Shown here: positions 9,478 to 19,522 of the stretch, piece by piece
Numbering within the stretch: position 1 is the stretch's first letter
Layout of the letters: each line of letters starts with the position of its first letter
DNA from: Nitrosomonas sp. PY1
GTDB taxonomy: Bacteria; Pseudomonadota; Gammaproteobacteria; Burkholderiales; Nitrosomonadaceae
Reading direction: 5' to 3'
Length of the DNA: 64,000 nt
Assembly (NCBI RefSeq): GCF_022836435.1
Contig: NZ_BQXC01000001.1
Location: forward strand, 2,182,121-2,246,120
Program-made: the position numbers and the translations under genes
The notes under the pieces: generated by a model
What the model saw: only the letters and a program-made list of their open reading frames with translations
What the model was told of the DNA's origin: nothing
Database searches by the model: none

Positions 9478-10725
9478 ATGTTTGCAAAGAATCACACCCT
9501 AGAAAATATCGACTCCGAAGTTTGGCAAGCGATTAAAGGCGAAGTTAAACGTCAAGAAGAATACATCGAATTAATCGCATCGGAAAATTACGCCAGCCCA
9601 GCCGTTATGGAAGCACAAGGCTCTGTACTGACGAATAAATATGCAGAAGGCTACCCAAACAAACGTTATTACGGTGGCTGTATGTATGCCGACCAAGTTG
9701 AACAACTCGCGATTGATCGATTGAAAGCCCTATTTGGTGCTGAGTATGTCAATGTACAACCACATTCTGGATCACAAGCCAATGCCGCAGTGTATTTGTC
9801 AGCGCTAAAACCTGGTGATACTTTATTAGGCATGTCTTTGGCACATGGAGGGCATTTGACGCACGGTTCCAGTGTCAACATGAGCGGTAAAATTTTTCAT
9901 TCGGTATCCTATGGATTGAAGCCGGAAACTGAATTGCTTGATTATGATGAGGTAGAACGTCTAGCCCATGAACATAAACCAAAAATGATCGTGGCGGGCG
10001 CTTCTTCATATGCACGTATCATTGATTGGAAACGCTTCCGCGCAATCGCTGATGCAGTTGGCGCTTATTTATTCGTTGACATGGCACATTATGCCGGATT
10101 GGTTGCCGCAGGCTTATACCCTAATCCGGTCGGTATTGCTGATTTTGTTACCAGCACTACGCACAAAACCTTGCGCGGCCCTCGCGGTGGTATCATTATG
10201 GCCAAACCCGAGCATGAAAAAGCTCTAAATTCCGCTATTTTCCCGCAAACCCAAGGCGGACCACTAATGCACGTAATCGCAGCTAAAGCCGTTGCCTTCA
10301 AAGAAGCCGCAACGAAAGAATTCCGGAATTACCAAATACAAGTTATTGACAATGCACGCGTGATGGCAAAAGTACTGACACAGCGCGGCTTGCGCATCGT
10401 GTCAGGACAAACCGATTGCCATATGTTCCTAGTTGATTTACGCGCAATGGATCTAACCGGTAAACACGCCGAGGAATCCCTTGAAAAAGCACATATCACT
10501 GTGAATAAAAATGCTATTCCCAACGATCCGCAAAAACCTTTTGTTACGAGCGGTATTCGCGTCGGCTCACCCGCCATTACAACGCGAGGTTTTAAGGAGT
10601 TAGAAGCGGAACAATTGGCTAATTTAATCGCCGATGTGTTAGCAGCCCCCGATAACGATGCTGTTTTGGCAAAAGTCGCAACGGAAGCCAAACAATTGTG
10701 CATGAAATTTCCGGTATACGGCTAA
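9478..10725 (+). CDS. glyA: Serine hydroxymethyltransferase
   Basis: A 415-residue PLP enzyme interconverting serine and glycine with tetrahydrofolate. I chose the ATG at 9478 because AAGGA lies about 11 bases upstream and the product then has standard length; the earlier in-frame ATG at 9433 adds 15 non-conserved residues. Visible signatures are [13 protein letters not shown] near the N-terminus, QPHSGSQAN, and the PLP-lysine motif [14 protein letters not shown] with Lys at about residue 230. nrdR follows closely, an order common in betaproteobacteria. Confidence 0.97.
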   Translation: MFAKNHTLENIDSEVWQAIKGEVKRQEEYIELIASENYASPAVMEAQGSVLTNKYAEGYPNKRYYGGCMYADQVEQLAIDRLKALFGAEYVNVQPHSGSQANAAVYLSALKPGDTLLGMSLAHGGHLTHGSSVNMSGKIFHSVSYGLKPETELLDYDEVERLAHEHKPKMIVAGASSYARIIDWKRFRAIADAVGAYLFVDMAHYAGLVAAGLYPNPVGIADFVTSTTHKTLRGPRGGIIMAKPEHEKALNSAIFPQTQGGPLMHVIAAKAVAFKEAATKEFRNYQIQVIDNARVMAKVLTQRGLRIVSGQTDCHMFLVDLRAMDLTGKHAEESLEKAHITVNKNAIPNDPQKPFVTSGIRVGSPAITTRGFKELEAEQLANLIADVLAAPDNDAVLAKVATEAKQLCMKFPVYG

Positions 10726-10766
10726 CAATTTGCCATAAGTCACAGCGTTTTTTAGCTAGTCATGAA

Positions 10767-11228
10767 ATGAAATGTCCGTTTTGCAATGCTGACGATACCA
10801 GTGTCATAGACTCTCGAGATAGCGATGATGGTCACAAAATTCGGCGACGGCGGCGCTGCCAAGGTTGCGATAAGCGATTTACAACGTATGAGTCGGTTGA
10901 ACTCCACTTACCTGAAGTGGTAAAACATGATGGTAGTCGCACAGAGTTTGACCGCAATAAGCTTCTCACCGGCTTTAAACGAGCGCTACACAAGCGCCCG
11001 GTACCGACCAGCTATGTTGACGCAGCAATTGACCGCATTGTGCAAAAACTGCTAAGCACTGGAGAACGCGAGGTGTCATCTCGCAGTATCGGCGAAAGCG
11101 TGATGCAAGAACTTTATCGCCTCGATAAAGTAGCCTATATCCGTTTCGCATCGGTATATAAAAGCTTTCAAGACACTGATGACTTCCGTGATGCGATCCA
11201 GGAAGCAGAAAAGCCCTCTGATGATTAA
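10767..11228 (+). CDS. nrdR: Ribonucleotide reductase repressor NrdR
   Basis: A 153-residue repressor. The ATG at 10767 gives the canonical [17 protein letters not shown] start; longer in-frame openings are not conserved. The zinc ribbon has CPFC and [12 protein letters not shown]. An ATP-cone domain follows (about 46-140: [20 protein letters not shown]). NrdR senses ATP/dATP and represses nrd promoters through NrdR boxes. Here it sits between glyA and ribD, as in many proteobacteria. Confidence 0.96.
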   Translation: MKCPFCNADDTSVIDSRDSDDGHKIRRRRRCQGCDKRFTTYESVELHLPEVVKHDGSRTEFDRNKLLTGFKRALHKRPVPTSYVDAAIDRIVQKLLSTGEREVSSRSIGESVMQELYRLDKVAYIRFASVYKSFQDTDDFRDAIQEAEKPSDD

Positions 11229-11259
11229 GCAATAGCTTTCCCTATTCAACATTACCACG

Positions 11260-12372
11260 ATGTTTTCTGCTGCCGATCATACTTTCATGTCACATGCGTT
11301 GCAGTTAGCTGAGAAAGGATTATATAGCACCACACCCAACCCCCGCGTTGGATGCGTAATCGTTCAAAATGAACATATCATTGCCAGTGGGTGGCATAAA
11401 AAATCAGGCCATCCACATGCCGAAATATATGCGCTGAAAATGGCAGGTGAAGCAGCGCGTGACGCCACAGCCTATGTAACGCTTGAACCATGCAATCATT
11501 ATGGATTGACGCCACCTTGCGCAAGGGCTTTGATAGAAGCCGGAATTGCGAAAGTCAATATAGCAATGGAAGATCCCAATCCAATAGTTGCCGGACGCGG
11601 TCGAGTGCTATTACAACAAGCCGGTATTACAGTAACGACAGGATTATTGGAAGCACAGGCACAAGCGCTCAATATCGGTTTTGTTTCACGCATGACGCGA
11701 AAAAAACCATGGGTACGCTTAAAGATCGCAACCAGCCTCGATGGGAAAATTGCTCTTCGGAACGGTGCCAGTCAGTGGATTACTGGAGAAGCGGCACGAA
11801 TCGATGCTCATCGTTGGCGTGCGCGCTCTTGTGCCATTATGACTGGTATCGGCACGGTCAAATCCGATAATCCGCAACTCACAGTTCGGCACGTTGAAAC
11901 AACTCGCCAGCCGAAAAAAATCGTGCTCGACAGCCAGCTATCCATTCCGCTGAGTACCTCACTATTACGAGATGAATCAGTTATTATCTTCACCACTAAC
12001 CGTCAAAATCAAGGAAAAATATCGCAGCTCACACAATTAGGCGTTCAAGTAATCCTTATGCCTGCAAATAATGGCATGGTCGACCTAGAAAAAATGCTAA
12101 CCCTGCTAGCCACTGATTTTGCTATGAATGAAATTTTGGTGGAAGCAGGAAGCCATCTGAATGGCGCTTTACTTAACGCCAATTTAGTCGATGAAATTAT
12201 CTTATATATAGCACCACATCTACTTGGCGATGATGCGCAAGACATATTTAGGTTACCTGGATTGGTTGACCTTAAACAGAAAAAAACATTAATTTTTGAG
12301 GATATCCGTACAATAGGACAAGATATCCGTATCATTGCGCGCCCAGTTGCTACTGGCGTACAGGTCGTTTAG
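11260..12372 (+). CDS. ribD: Bifunctional riboflavin biosynthesis deaminase/reductase
   Basis: A 370-residue two-domain enzyme of riboflavin synthesis. The N-terminal deaminase domain has the zinc motifs HAEIYALKMAG and PCNHYGLTPPC. The C-terminal reductase domain starts near PWVRLKIATSLDGKIAL and includes ITGEAARIDAHRWRARS and VEAGSHLNGALL. It follows nrdR by 31 bases. Its 3' end overlaps the convergent regA gene by 23 bases, so the last residues are encoded in shared sequence. Confidence 0.95.
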   Translation: MFSAADHTFMSHALQLAEKGLYSTTPNPRVGCVIVQNEHIIASGWHKKSGHPHAEIYALKMAGEAARDATAYVTLEPCNHYGLTPPCARALIEAGIAKVNIAMEDPNPIVAGRGRVLLQQAGITVTTGLLEAQAQALNIGFVSRMTRKKPWVRLKIATSLDGKIALRNGASQWITGEAARIDAHRWRARSCAIMTGIGTVKSDNPQLTVRHVETTRQPKKIVLDSQLSIPLSTSLLRDESVIIFTTNRQNQGKISQLTQLGVQVILMPANNGMVDLEKMLTLLATDFAMNEILVEAGSHLNGALLNANLVDEIILYIAPHLLGDDAQDIFRLPGLVDLKQKKTLIFEDIRTIGQDIRIIARPVATGVQVV

Positions 12373-12913
12373 CTAATTTACGCTGCAAGGTACGGCGATG
12401 CATATTGAGTATTCGGGCTGTCACAGAAACATTGTTATCGTTCTCACTCAAAATACGCTGTATATATTCCCATTCCAGTCGCCCCACCGATAGAGGATTG
12501 GCGCTAATCGACATATCGGAATCGCCACTGGTGCGTTCAAATGCAGCCATGATTTCATCAGCATCGACAGGTTTTGCCAAATAATGCGTTGCACCCAGTT
12601 TAATTGCTTCAATCGCAGTTGCAATACTCGCATAACCCGTTAGCATCACGATTCTGGTACCAGGATCTAGAGCCTTTAATTTCTCAACCAAAACAAGTCC
12701 GGATTCATTCGATAATTTTAGATCCACGATCGCATATTCAGTAGTCGCAGATTCACACAAGCCCAGTGCATCTTCAATACTATGCGCACAGACCACCTGA
12801 AATCCTCGCTTGGTCATGGCTTTCGCCAACACACTACAAAATACCGTATCATCATCCACAATGAGTAGACTGGGGTTCTCTTCGGTACAATCTTCTAAAG
12901 AAATTTGGCTCAT
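12350..12913 (-). CDS. regA: RegA/PrrA/ActR-family response regulator
   Basis: A 187-residue redox response regulator. The receiver domain has VDDD acidic residues (about 19-22), phospho-acceptor Asp64 in AIVDLKLSNESG, and the YLAKPVD lysine. The C-terminal Fis-type helix-turn-helix (VTARILNMHRRTLQRKL) is close to the highly conserved RegA DNA-binding helix. The ATG at 12913 overlaps the regB stop (ATGA). With regB it forms a two-component system controlling redox-responsive genes in proteobacteria. Targets cannot be read from here, but petABC lies in the same window. Confidence 0.9.
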   Translation of the reverse strand: MSQISLEDCTEENPSLLIVDDDTVFCSVLAKAMTKRGFQVVCAHSIEDALGLCESATTEYAIVDLKLSNESGLVLVEKLKALDPGTRIVMLTGYASIATAIEAIKLGATHYLAKPVDADEIMAAFERTSGDSDMSISANPLSVGRLEWEYIQRILSENDNNVSVTARILNMHRRTLQRKLAKRPVRQ

Positions 12914-14181
12914 GATCTTGTTGCAATGAGTGGTAAAATAACTTGTGTGCATGCACCACCTTGTTCAAGGTTAAACAAGCGTACACTTCCACCAAAACGC
13001 TCGATATTAGCATTGGCAAGGAATAACCCAATACCAAAACCCTGCTGCCCAGGTTTCTTACTGGAGAAAAACGCCTCCCCAGCACGTTCCATCGCCTCTG
13101 CTGATAAACCTTCACCATCATCGACAATCTCAAAATGTAATATTTGTGTGGTCCAACTACTCTTGATATCGACACACTTAGAAGAAGCGTCTGCAGCATT
13201 ATTTAGCAAATTAAGAATCGATTGACTAAGCAGCTGATTCTCCATAATTTTAGGTATCGGCTGTACGCCACCACTATGGTAGGTAAATTCCACCGAGGGG
13301 CGTATCAATTTCCACTTATCCAGAATCTGGTTCAAAAATTCATCAACAGGCAATTCGCTACCTTGCTCAGTTCTAGCATGCCCAGCTTTCGCCAGCAAAT
13401 GAGTAAGCGTTTGCTTACAATGCCCGATCTGATCTTTGAGGATACGAACATTGTTCTGGAATTCGGTGTCCTGAGCATAATCTTTCTGTAATTCTCCGGC
13501 AATCACCGCCATCGTGGAAAGTGGCGTCCCTAGTTCGTGTGCCGCACCGGCTGCCAAGGTTCCTAACGCGATAATTTGCTCGTTACGTAAAGCTTGTTCA
13601 CGTGCTTTTGCAAGATCTCGATCACGATCACGAATGGATGAACTCATGAGAACTACAAACCACGCGATAATCACAGTGCTTAATACAAAAGCCAGCCACA
13701 TTCCCGATACGTGCAAAGCAAACTCAATCAAGTGATTTTCATGGTTATGCGGCAATGGAATATAAATAAATAACAGTACTGAATAACAGGCAATGGTAAT
13801 GATCGCCATTACCCAGGTATAGCGCCAGGGTAGCACTGCTGCAGTGATTGTTAATGGCAACAAATACAATGAAATAAATGGATTAGTAGATCCGCCGCTA
13901 AAATAAAGCAGACAACTGAGCGCCACCACATCAACCAATAGTTGTAAAAAAAATTCAATATTAGTCACCGGCCATTTTTGATGCAAGCGTATCCAAGTGA
14001 GAAAATTAACCAATACAAGCAGTACGATCACCACAATCATCTCACCCCACGGGATAACGATATCGATGCTCCAATACATGATTGTCAGCGCTAAAGCCTG
14101 CACTGCAATAGCTATATTGCGGAGCAAAAAAAGACGCTGCAAATTTTTACTGATAGGTAACTTACTCAGCTCACGAAACAT
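12910..14181 (-). CDS. regB: RegB/PrrB-family redox sensor histidine kinase
   Basis: A 423-residue membrane kinase. Five or six hydrophobic segments fill roughly residues 20-190. Within them lies GGSTNPF, matching the GGxxNPF quinone-binding heptad of RegB/PrrB. The phospho-acceptor region reads AAHELGTPLSTM, and the ATPase domain has LLNNAADAS (N box), DDGEGL and GFGIGLFLANANIE (G boxes). I used the ATG at 14181; a GTG three codons upstream is also open. It is co-transcribed with regA downstream. Confidence 0.9.
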   Translation of the reverse strand: MFRELSKLPISKNLQRLFLLRNIAIAVQALALTIMYWSIDIVIPWGEMIVVIVLLVLVNFLTWIRLHQKWPVTNIEFFLQLLVDVVALSCLLYFSGGSTNPFISLYLLPLTITAAVLPWRYTWVMAIITIACYSVLLFIYIPLPHNHENHLIEFALHVSGMWLAFVLSTVIIAWFVVLMSSSIRDRDRDLAKAREQALRNEQIIALGTLAAGAAHELGTPLSTMAVIAGELQKDYAQDTEFQNNVRILKDQIGHCKQTLTHLLAKAGHARTEQGSELPVDEFLNQILDKWKLIRPSVEFTYHSGGVQPIPKIMENQLLSQSILNLLNNAADASSKCVDIKSSWTTQILHFEIVDDGEGLSAEAMERAGEAFFSSKKPGQQGFGIGLFLANANIERFGGSVRLFNLEQGGACTQVILPLIATRS

Positions 14182-14299
14182 GAGAAACACACAATATGGA
14201 TAGCATGCATTTTATAAAATGCAAAACATTAACCGAAATTTGTAACATTAGCCATGCGGCAAATTGTCTCAGGAAAATTAATACGCTGATAGATATCGA

Positions 14300-15529
14300 C
14301 TATTTCGACACTGTCATATTACTCTTTGGCATTAAAACCCACATCTTTCCATTCTGCTTCATTTTACCGGCTTGATTGGTTGCTTCTTCGCCATAACCCC
14401 AGAAGAAGTCGGCACGAACCCCTCCTGTAATAGCGCTACCGACATCTTGCGCCACCATCAATCGATTCAGCGGTTTATTGGTATTAGGCCAAGTAGTGGC
14501 CAAAAATACAGGTGCACCTTGCGGAATGGATTGAGGATCAATGGCAATGCTGCGTCCCGCCGTTAGCGGTACGCCTAAAGCACCAATAGGGCCTGATATG
14601 TCCGCTGGTAGCTCACGAAAAAATACATAGCGAGCATTTTGTTTCAACAACTCGGGTAATTTGCTGGGATTCTTCTTCCCCCATTGCTTTATTCCTTGCA
14701 TGGATGCATTTTCTAGCAACAAATCACCGCGCTGCACGAGTAATTTCCCGATAGAACTATACGGATGACCATTCTGATCTGCATATCCAATTTTAACGAT
14801 CTCGCCATTCTCGAGCATCACTCGACCCGATCCTTGTATCTGCAAAAAAAACAGCTCGATTTCATCATCGACCCATAGAAATTCATACTGACTTAGTAAC
14901 TTAGGGTCTTTCATGATTTCGGCGCGAGTATAATAAGGTACGATTTTGCGCCCATCCAGGCGCCCTCTTAACCGCAAGTCTTTTACTTCAGGGTACAGTG
15001 TGTCTAAACTAATTGTCAGCAACTCGGAAGGTGCGGAATGGATGGGATAACGATATCGCGCTGACGGCTTCCGGCTTCCTTTCAACAAAGGTTCGTAGTA
15101 CCCTGTAACGATTCCTTCTTCAGTATTATCCTTATTGATAATTTGATAAGGAATAAAGTTGTTTCTAAAAAACTTTGATAATGCTGCATGGTCAGGTTTA
15201 CTCAGCGACTTTGCCGCTTGGCAAGACGCTTTCCAAAGCGATTGCTGACTGAGTACACTACAGCTTTTTACAAACGCTTGCCAAGCAGGTAATAAGTCGT
15301 CGCTCTCCCAACCTACAAGCGCAGACCAAGGAACAGGTTTATGGATCGATTTCGTAAATACCTTCCCAGAATCAATTGAGGATGGCGTCTGTATGGCGGT
15401 TGGTACTTGAGGGGTAGGTAAAGTTTCAACAGATTGCGAATCCTTGTCCGTGGGGCTGACTGTACTCGTCGAACAAGCTGCCAGTGACAACAAAGCAATC
15501 AATGAAATGAAATAAGATAGTTTTTCCAT
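14300..15529 (-). CDS. mltA: Membrane-bound lytic murein transglycosylase A
   Basis: A 409-residue lipoprotein that cleaves peptidoglycan glycan strands. I chose the ATG at 15529, which gives a lipoprotein signal with lipobox SLAACST; the open frame upstream is not coding-like. The MltA domain includes TGYYEPLLKGSR and FFLQIQGSGRV, and the C-terminal 3D domain has VAQDVGSAITGGVRADFFWGYG (D, D and D residues of the barrel). Length is standard. It is divergent from the small membrane-protein gene at 15585. Confidence 0.94.
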   Translation of the reverse strand: MEKLSYFISLIALLSLAACSTSTVSPTDKDSQSVETLPTPQVPTAIQTPSSIDSGKVFTKSIHKPVPWSALVGWESDDLLPAWQAFVKSCSVLSQQSLWKASCQAAKSLSKPDHAALSKFFRNNFIPYQIINKDNTEEGIVTGYYEPLLKGSRKPSARYRYPIHSAPSELLTISLDTLYPEVKDLRLRGRLDGRKIVPYYTRAEIMKDPKLLSQYEFLWVDDEIELFFLQIQGSGRVMLENGEIVKIGYADQNGHPYSSIGKLLVQRGDLLLENASMQGIKQWGKKNPSKLPELLKQNARYVFFRELPADISGPIGALGVPLTAGRSIAIDPQSIPQGAPVFLATTWPNTNKPLNRLMVAQDVGSAITGGVRADFFWGYGEEATNQAGKMKQNGKMWVLMPKSNMTVSK

Positions 15530-15584
15530 TAAAATGTAGATACGCTGATTATTGTGTACTTTATTTAAGAGCAAATTTCTAATT

Positions 15585-15698
15585 ATGTGGTGGTTACTAG
15601 TAGTCGAAGCAGCACTCGCGGCTGGATTGTTTATTTTTATCATTTGGTGGACAATGTTTTCTGGCAAGAAAAAGAAAGATGATGAAAATAACTCATAA
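15585..15698 (+). CDS. Small single-pass membrane protein, 37 residues
   Basis: A short open frame beginning MWWLLVVEAALAAG, with one strongly hydrophobic helix (about residues 2-24, ending IIWWTM) and a charged tail (GKKKKDDENNS). This hydrophobic-then-Lys/Asp-rich layout fits an inner-membrane protein with a cytoplasmic C-terminus. It lies in the divergent gap between mltA and the Nif3-like gene, about 56 bases from the mltA start, with only a weak ribosome site (AAGAG). Function is unknown. Composition argues for real coding, but I cannot test conservation. Confidence 0.5.
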   Translation: MWWLLVVEAALAAGLFIFIIWWTMFSGKKKKDDENNS

Positions 15699-15880
15699 TT
15701 CCCAATAACTTGAAACATACTACTATCTCGCTGCTCATAGCCAGCAGTCTGTTAAAGAACGCATTCGAAACAACGATACCAGGCAGAAATAGCTGAAACG
15801 CAGTGTATCTATCAAATGAGCATTTAGGATCATTTTTCAATACCGAGATAAAATATAATTGTAGTCAAACTCGATGCGCA

Positions 15881-16627
15881 TCATACTGGATTATCAATAT
15901 CAATAAACTGATGTTGTATCGAAAATTTTTGTGCCACGTGATCGCCAAGCGCCTGTACGCCATAACGCTCCGTCGCATGATGTCCTGCGGCAATAAATGC
16001 GATTCCGGTTTCGCGTGCTAGATGTACGTTATGTTCAGAAATTTCCCCAGTAATATAGGCATCGACATCTTGTTTCACTGCTGCCTCAAAATAGTTTTGT
16101 GCACCACCCGTGCACCAAGCGATACGGCGAACGATCATATCCGCACTACCGATAACTTGAGGTTTTCGTAATAGTGTTCGAGATATTTTTTCTGTTAACG
16201 CTTTTAACGTAATTGCCCTATTTAGCTCTCCATGAATCATAATGTCCTGTCCACCAAAGCGCCCCGTTTCAATAAACCCCAACTTCTTCCCTAAAAGGGT
16301 ATTGTTGCCGAATTGCGGATGCGAATCGAGCGGCAGATGATAAGCCAATAAATTGATTTGGTGCGCCATTAACAAGCTGATTCTGCGATGTTTCACGCCA
16401 ACAATCCTGGCATCCTCATTGCGCCAAAAATAGCCATGATGCACCAGAATCGCATCGGCTTTAGCGGCAATAGCCGCTTGCAAAAGATCGACAGAGGCCG
16501 TTACACCGCTAACGATATTTTGAATTTCGGGGCGCCCTTCCACTTGAAGCCCATTTGGGCAATAATCCTGGAAGCGATGAATGTCTAATAATTCATTCAG
16601 GTACTTTTCCAACTCATCGCGATGCAT
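15881..16627 (-). CDS. Nif3-like dinuclear metal-centre protein (DUF34/YbgI)
   Basis: A 248-residue NIF3 family protein. Metal-ligand segments are visible: LVHHGYFWRNE (His-His), the DSHPQFGNN turn, and AAGHHATERYGVQ with the C-terminal His and Glu. AAGGAG lies about seven bases before the ATG. Members resemble GTP cyclohydrolase I type 2-like proteins but the reaction is unsettled. Divergent from the HtrA gene, a neighbour relationship frequent in proteobacteria. Confidence 0.9.
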   Translation of the reverse strand: MHRDELEKYLNELLDIHRFQDYCPNGLQVEGRPEIQNIVSGVTASVDLLQAAIAAKADAILVHHGYFWRNEDARIVGVKHRRISLLMAHQINLLAYHLPLDSHPQFGNNTLLGKKLGFIETGRFGGQDIMIHGELNRAITLKALTEKISRTLLRKPQVIGSADMIVRRIAWCTGGAQNYFEAAVKQDVDAYITGEISEHNVHLARETGIAFIAAGHHATERYGVQALGDHVAQKFSIQHQFIDIDNPV

Positions 16628-16706
16628 ATGGGCTCCTTTCTATGCTGCACATAAAATTTGATATACAGCAATGACAGTTTGTTTCATTTAGGGAGGTAAA
16701 GTATTT

Positions 16707-17846
16707 ATGTATAAACATTGGTTAATTTTCACACAAAGTATCACTGTGTTGCTGGCCATTTTTTTTATCGTTTCATCCTTGCGTCCGGATTTGCTATCCT
16801 GGCGACCACGTGGAGAAGTAGTTGTCATCCGAGAATCAACGCCCACGCCCAGTAACGACCGTACCGACAGTTATGCCAAAGCCGCGGAAGTAGCCATGCC
16901 CTCGGTAGTCAATATTTTTACCAGTAAAGAAATTAAAGTTCCTTCGCATCCCTTACTCGATGATCCCGCACTACGAAAATTCTTTGGTGATCCATCAGAA
17001 TCGCGCGCGCGGCGCCGGGCAAATTTGGGTTCTGGAGTTATCGTCAGCTCCAATGGTTATATCTTAACGAATCATCATGTCATTGAGGCAGCGGATGAAG
17101 TTGAAATCGCTATGATTGACGGGAGAAAAGCAAAAGCGACCATCATCGGCACAGACCCTGAAACAGATCTGGCGGTATTAAAAATTGATTTAAGCAATTT
17201 ACCCGCTATTATTTTTGGTCAGTCAGAACAAGTTAAAGTAGGTGATGTCGTATTGGCGCTAGGAAATCCCTTTGGAGTTGGCCAAAGCGTCACGATGGGC
17301 ATTGTCAGCGCACTCAGCCGCAATCATGTGGGTATCAATACCTTTGAAAACTTTATACAAACCGATGCAGCCATAAACCCAGGTAATTCGGGTGGCGCAC
17401 TCACCGACACAGCGGGTAATTTAATTGGTGTGAATACCGGCATCTACTCGAAAACAGGAGGTTCATTGGGTATCGGCTTTGCAATTCCAGCTCATGTAGC
17501 CAAACAAATCATGGAACAAATTATTGAATCCGGTAGCGTCATTAGAGGTTGGCTAGGTGTAAGCATGCAAGATATGACTGAAGAATTGTCTGAGTCGCTA
17601 AATATAAAACAAGTCTCAGGATCGCTGGTTGCAAGCGTGCTTAAAGATGGTCCTGCTGATAAAGCAGGCATCAAACCGGGCGATGTGCTTATTGCTGTTG
17701 AATCGCAGCCGGTTAAAAATGCTGCGGAGATACTCAACTTGGTTGCCGCTCTGGCGCCCGGAAAAACAGTCAATATAACGGTTTTACGCAATAAAGAAGA
17801 GAAGTCCATTCCCATTACCGTCGGTGTACGGCCAAAGCAAAAATAG
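16707..17846 (+). CDS. HtrA/Deg-family periplasmic serine protease (DegS/AlgW-like)
   Basis: A 379-residue trypsin-like protease. A single N-terminal membrane helix (about 5-25) suggests anchoring rather than export. The catalytic triad can be read as His in TNHHVIEAADE, Asp in TDLAVLKID and Ser in NPGNSGGAL (about residue 228). One PDZ domain follows (about 275-370: GWLGVSMQDM, GPADKAGIKPGDVLIAVE). A single PDZ and membrane anchor fit DegS/AlgW, which cleave anti-sigma factor RseA/MucA. DegQ-like general proteolysis is the alternative. GGGAGG provides a strong ribosome site. Confidence 0.9.
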   Translation: MYKHWLIFTQSITVLLAIFFIVSSLRPDLLSWRPRGEVVVIRESTPTPSNDRTDSYAKAAEVAMPSVVNIFTSKEIKVPSHPLLDDPALRKFFGDPSESRARRRANLGSGVIVSSNGYILTNHHVIEAADEVEIAMIDGRKAKATIIGTDPETDLAVLKIDLSNLPAIIFGQSEQVKVGDVVLALGNPFGVGQSVTMGIVSALSRNHVGINTFENFIQTDAAINPGNSGGALTDTAGNLIGVNTGIYSKTGGSLGIGFAIPAHVAKQIMEQIIESGSVIRGWLGVSMQDMTEELSESLNIKQVSGSLVASVLKDGPADKAGIKPGDVLIAVESQPVKNAAEILNLVAALAPGKTVNITVLRNKEEKSIPITVGVRPKQK

Positions 17847-17857
17847 CCTAAAAAATA

Positions 17858-19522
17858 ATGAATAAAAACAATCTAACAGAACAATCATCATCCGGCTTTG
17901 TCACGAAGCTATTTTCTTGGTTGGATACAAACATTCTCTCGCTAGGAAGGGAAATGCGCTTGTCCTACCTACCACCTTTGATGGTATATGTGGCCGCAGG
18001 CATTTCAGGACTGACAGGCATTGTTGGTACCTTTTACGTCAAGGAGAAGCTTGGACTTACACCAGAATTTCTCGCCATGCTAGGTTTCTGGATGATGTTA
18101 CCTTGGGCAATAAAAATGCCTTTAGGACACTTAGTTGATTTGATTTGGCGCTGGAAAAGTATATTAGTGTACCTCGGTGCCAGCCTGATTATGCTCAGCT
18201 TACTGATCATGATCGGCTTGTTGGGACATACAGAAGCTATGGCTGCTAAAGCGCCAGTAGAAACATGGTATATCTTGTCAGCATTGCTAGCACCGGTTGG
18301 TTATGTGCTACAAGATGTCGTAGCTGATGCCATGACAGTCGAAGCGGTACCGCGTATAGATGAGAACGGTGAAAAATTTAACGCCGAAAAACGCAAACTG
18401 ATGCACGTAACCATGCAAACATTAGGTCGTGTAGCGATTATCGGAGGTGGCTTGCTGGTATCGGTCGCGAATGTACTTTTATTACGCGATGCCAATACAT
18501 TATCAGAAAACGAGAAAGAGGGTGTGTATCTATTAGTCTATCAATTGGCTTTAATCATTCCATTAATTTCAATTATGGGCACTATGTTAGCGTCATGGCT
18601 TCACTACCGTGAGCGCAAGCGTCTACATTATCTGGGACATAGTCACCAAGAAATTGCCACACTATTAGACTCTCATACTGAAACACCTCCTATCAATTGG
18701 TGGATCTTAGGAGGTGGATTGGCTTTCACCGTGATGTCTTTAGCTGTAGGCATAAGCCGTATTCCGGCTGGAGAAGAGATCGTTTTTGTTGTATCGATGA
18801 CAATTATAATTTTCTTGATGTGGCGCTTAACCCAAGAATTGGAACCAGAAGCCCGTAACGTCTTAGTCGGTACAGCCATTATGATATTTGTATTCCGGGC
18901 CATTCCAGGACCCGGTGCCGGTTCCACTTGGTGGATGATCGATGAATTGGGATTCGACCAACAGTTTCTGGCTGTTCTGTCCTTAGTGGGTGCAATATTG
19001 ACCTTGTTCGGTATGTTTATTTTCCGCCGCTTCATGGCAGAGCGCTCGATTGCTTATATTATCGTGTTTCTCACCGTTGTCGGTACCTTTCTAACGTTAC
19101 CAATTATAGGTATGTTTTTTGGTTTACATCACTGGACAGCCTCGTTGACCGGTGGCTTTGTAGATGCACGCTTTATTGCATTGATCGATACCGCGCTGGA
19201 ATCTCCATTGGGACAAATTGCCATGATCCCGATGTTGGCTTGGATTGCCAATTCTGCACCGGATAAGCTAAAAGCGACCTTTTTTGCCGTCATGGCCTCG
19301 TTCACGAATTTAGCATTATCGGCCTCGCAGTTAGGAACAAAGTACCTGAATCAGTTTTTTGATGTAAAGCGAGAAATTAAAGATAGCCTTACAGGCCAAG
19401 TCACGATGCCAGCCGATTATAGCGAACTAGGCCAGTTATTGATCACCGCAACGATCATCGGTTTTGTCATACCGTTAATGACAATCTTAATCATCAAACA
19501 TACACGTTTTCAAAGCGCCTAA
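17858..19522 (+). CDS. MFS-type transporter, folate-biopterin (BT1)-like
   Basis: A 554-residue polytopic protein with about 12 hydrophobic segments. It has the feel of the BT1 folate/biopterin family: GFWMMLPWAIKMPLGHLVD near the second helix pair and a long loop region YVLQDVVADAMTVEA carrying an acidic motif. It starts 12 bases after the htrA stop, so co-transcription is likely. No substrate can be inferred; some bacterial BT1-like proteins are annotated only by fold. Confidence 0.6.
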   Translation: MNKNNLTEQSSSGFVTKLFSWLDTNILSLGREMRLSYLPPLMVYVAAGISGLTGIVGTFYVKEKLGLTPEFLAMLGFWMMLPWAIKMPLGHLVDLIWRWKSILVYLGASLIMLSLLIMIGLLGHTEAMAAKAPVETWYILSALLAPVGYVLQDVVADAMTVEAVPRIDENGEKFNAEKRKLMHVTMQTLGRVAIIGGGLLVSVANVLLLRDANTLSENEKEGVYLLVYQLALIIPLISIMGTMLASWLHYRERKRLHYLGHSHQEIATLLDSHTETPPINWWILGGGLAFTVMSLAVGISRIPAGEEIVFVVSMTIIIFLMWRLTQELEPEARNVLVGTAIMIFVFRAIPGPGAGSTWWMIDELGFDQQFLAVLSLVGAILTLFGMFIFRRFMAERSIAYIIVFLTVVGTFLTLPIIGMFFGLHHWTASLTGGFVDARFIALIDTALESPLGQIAMIPMLAWIANSAPDKLKATFFAVMASFTNLALSASQLGTKYLNQFFDVKREIKDSLTGQVTMPADYSELGQLLITATIIGFVIPLMTILIIKHTRFQSA

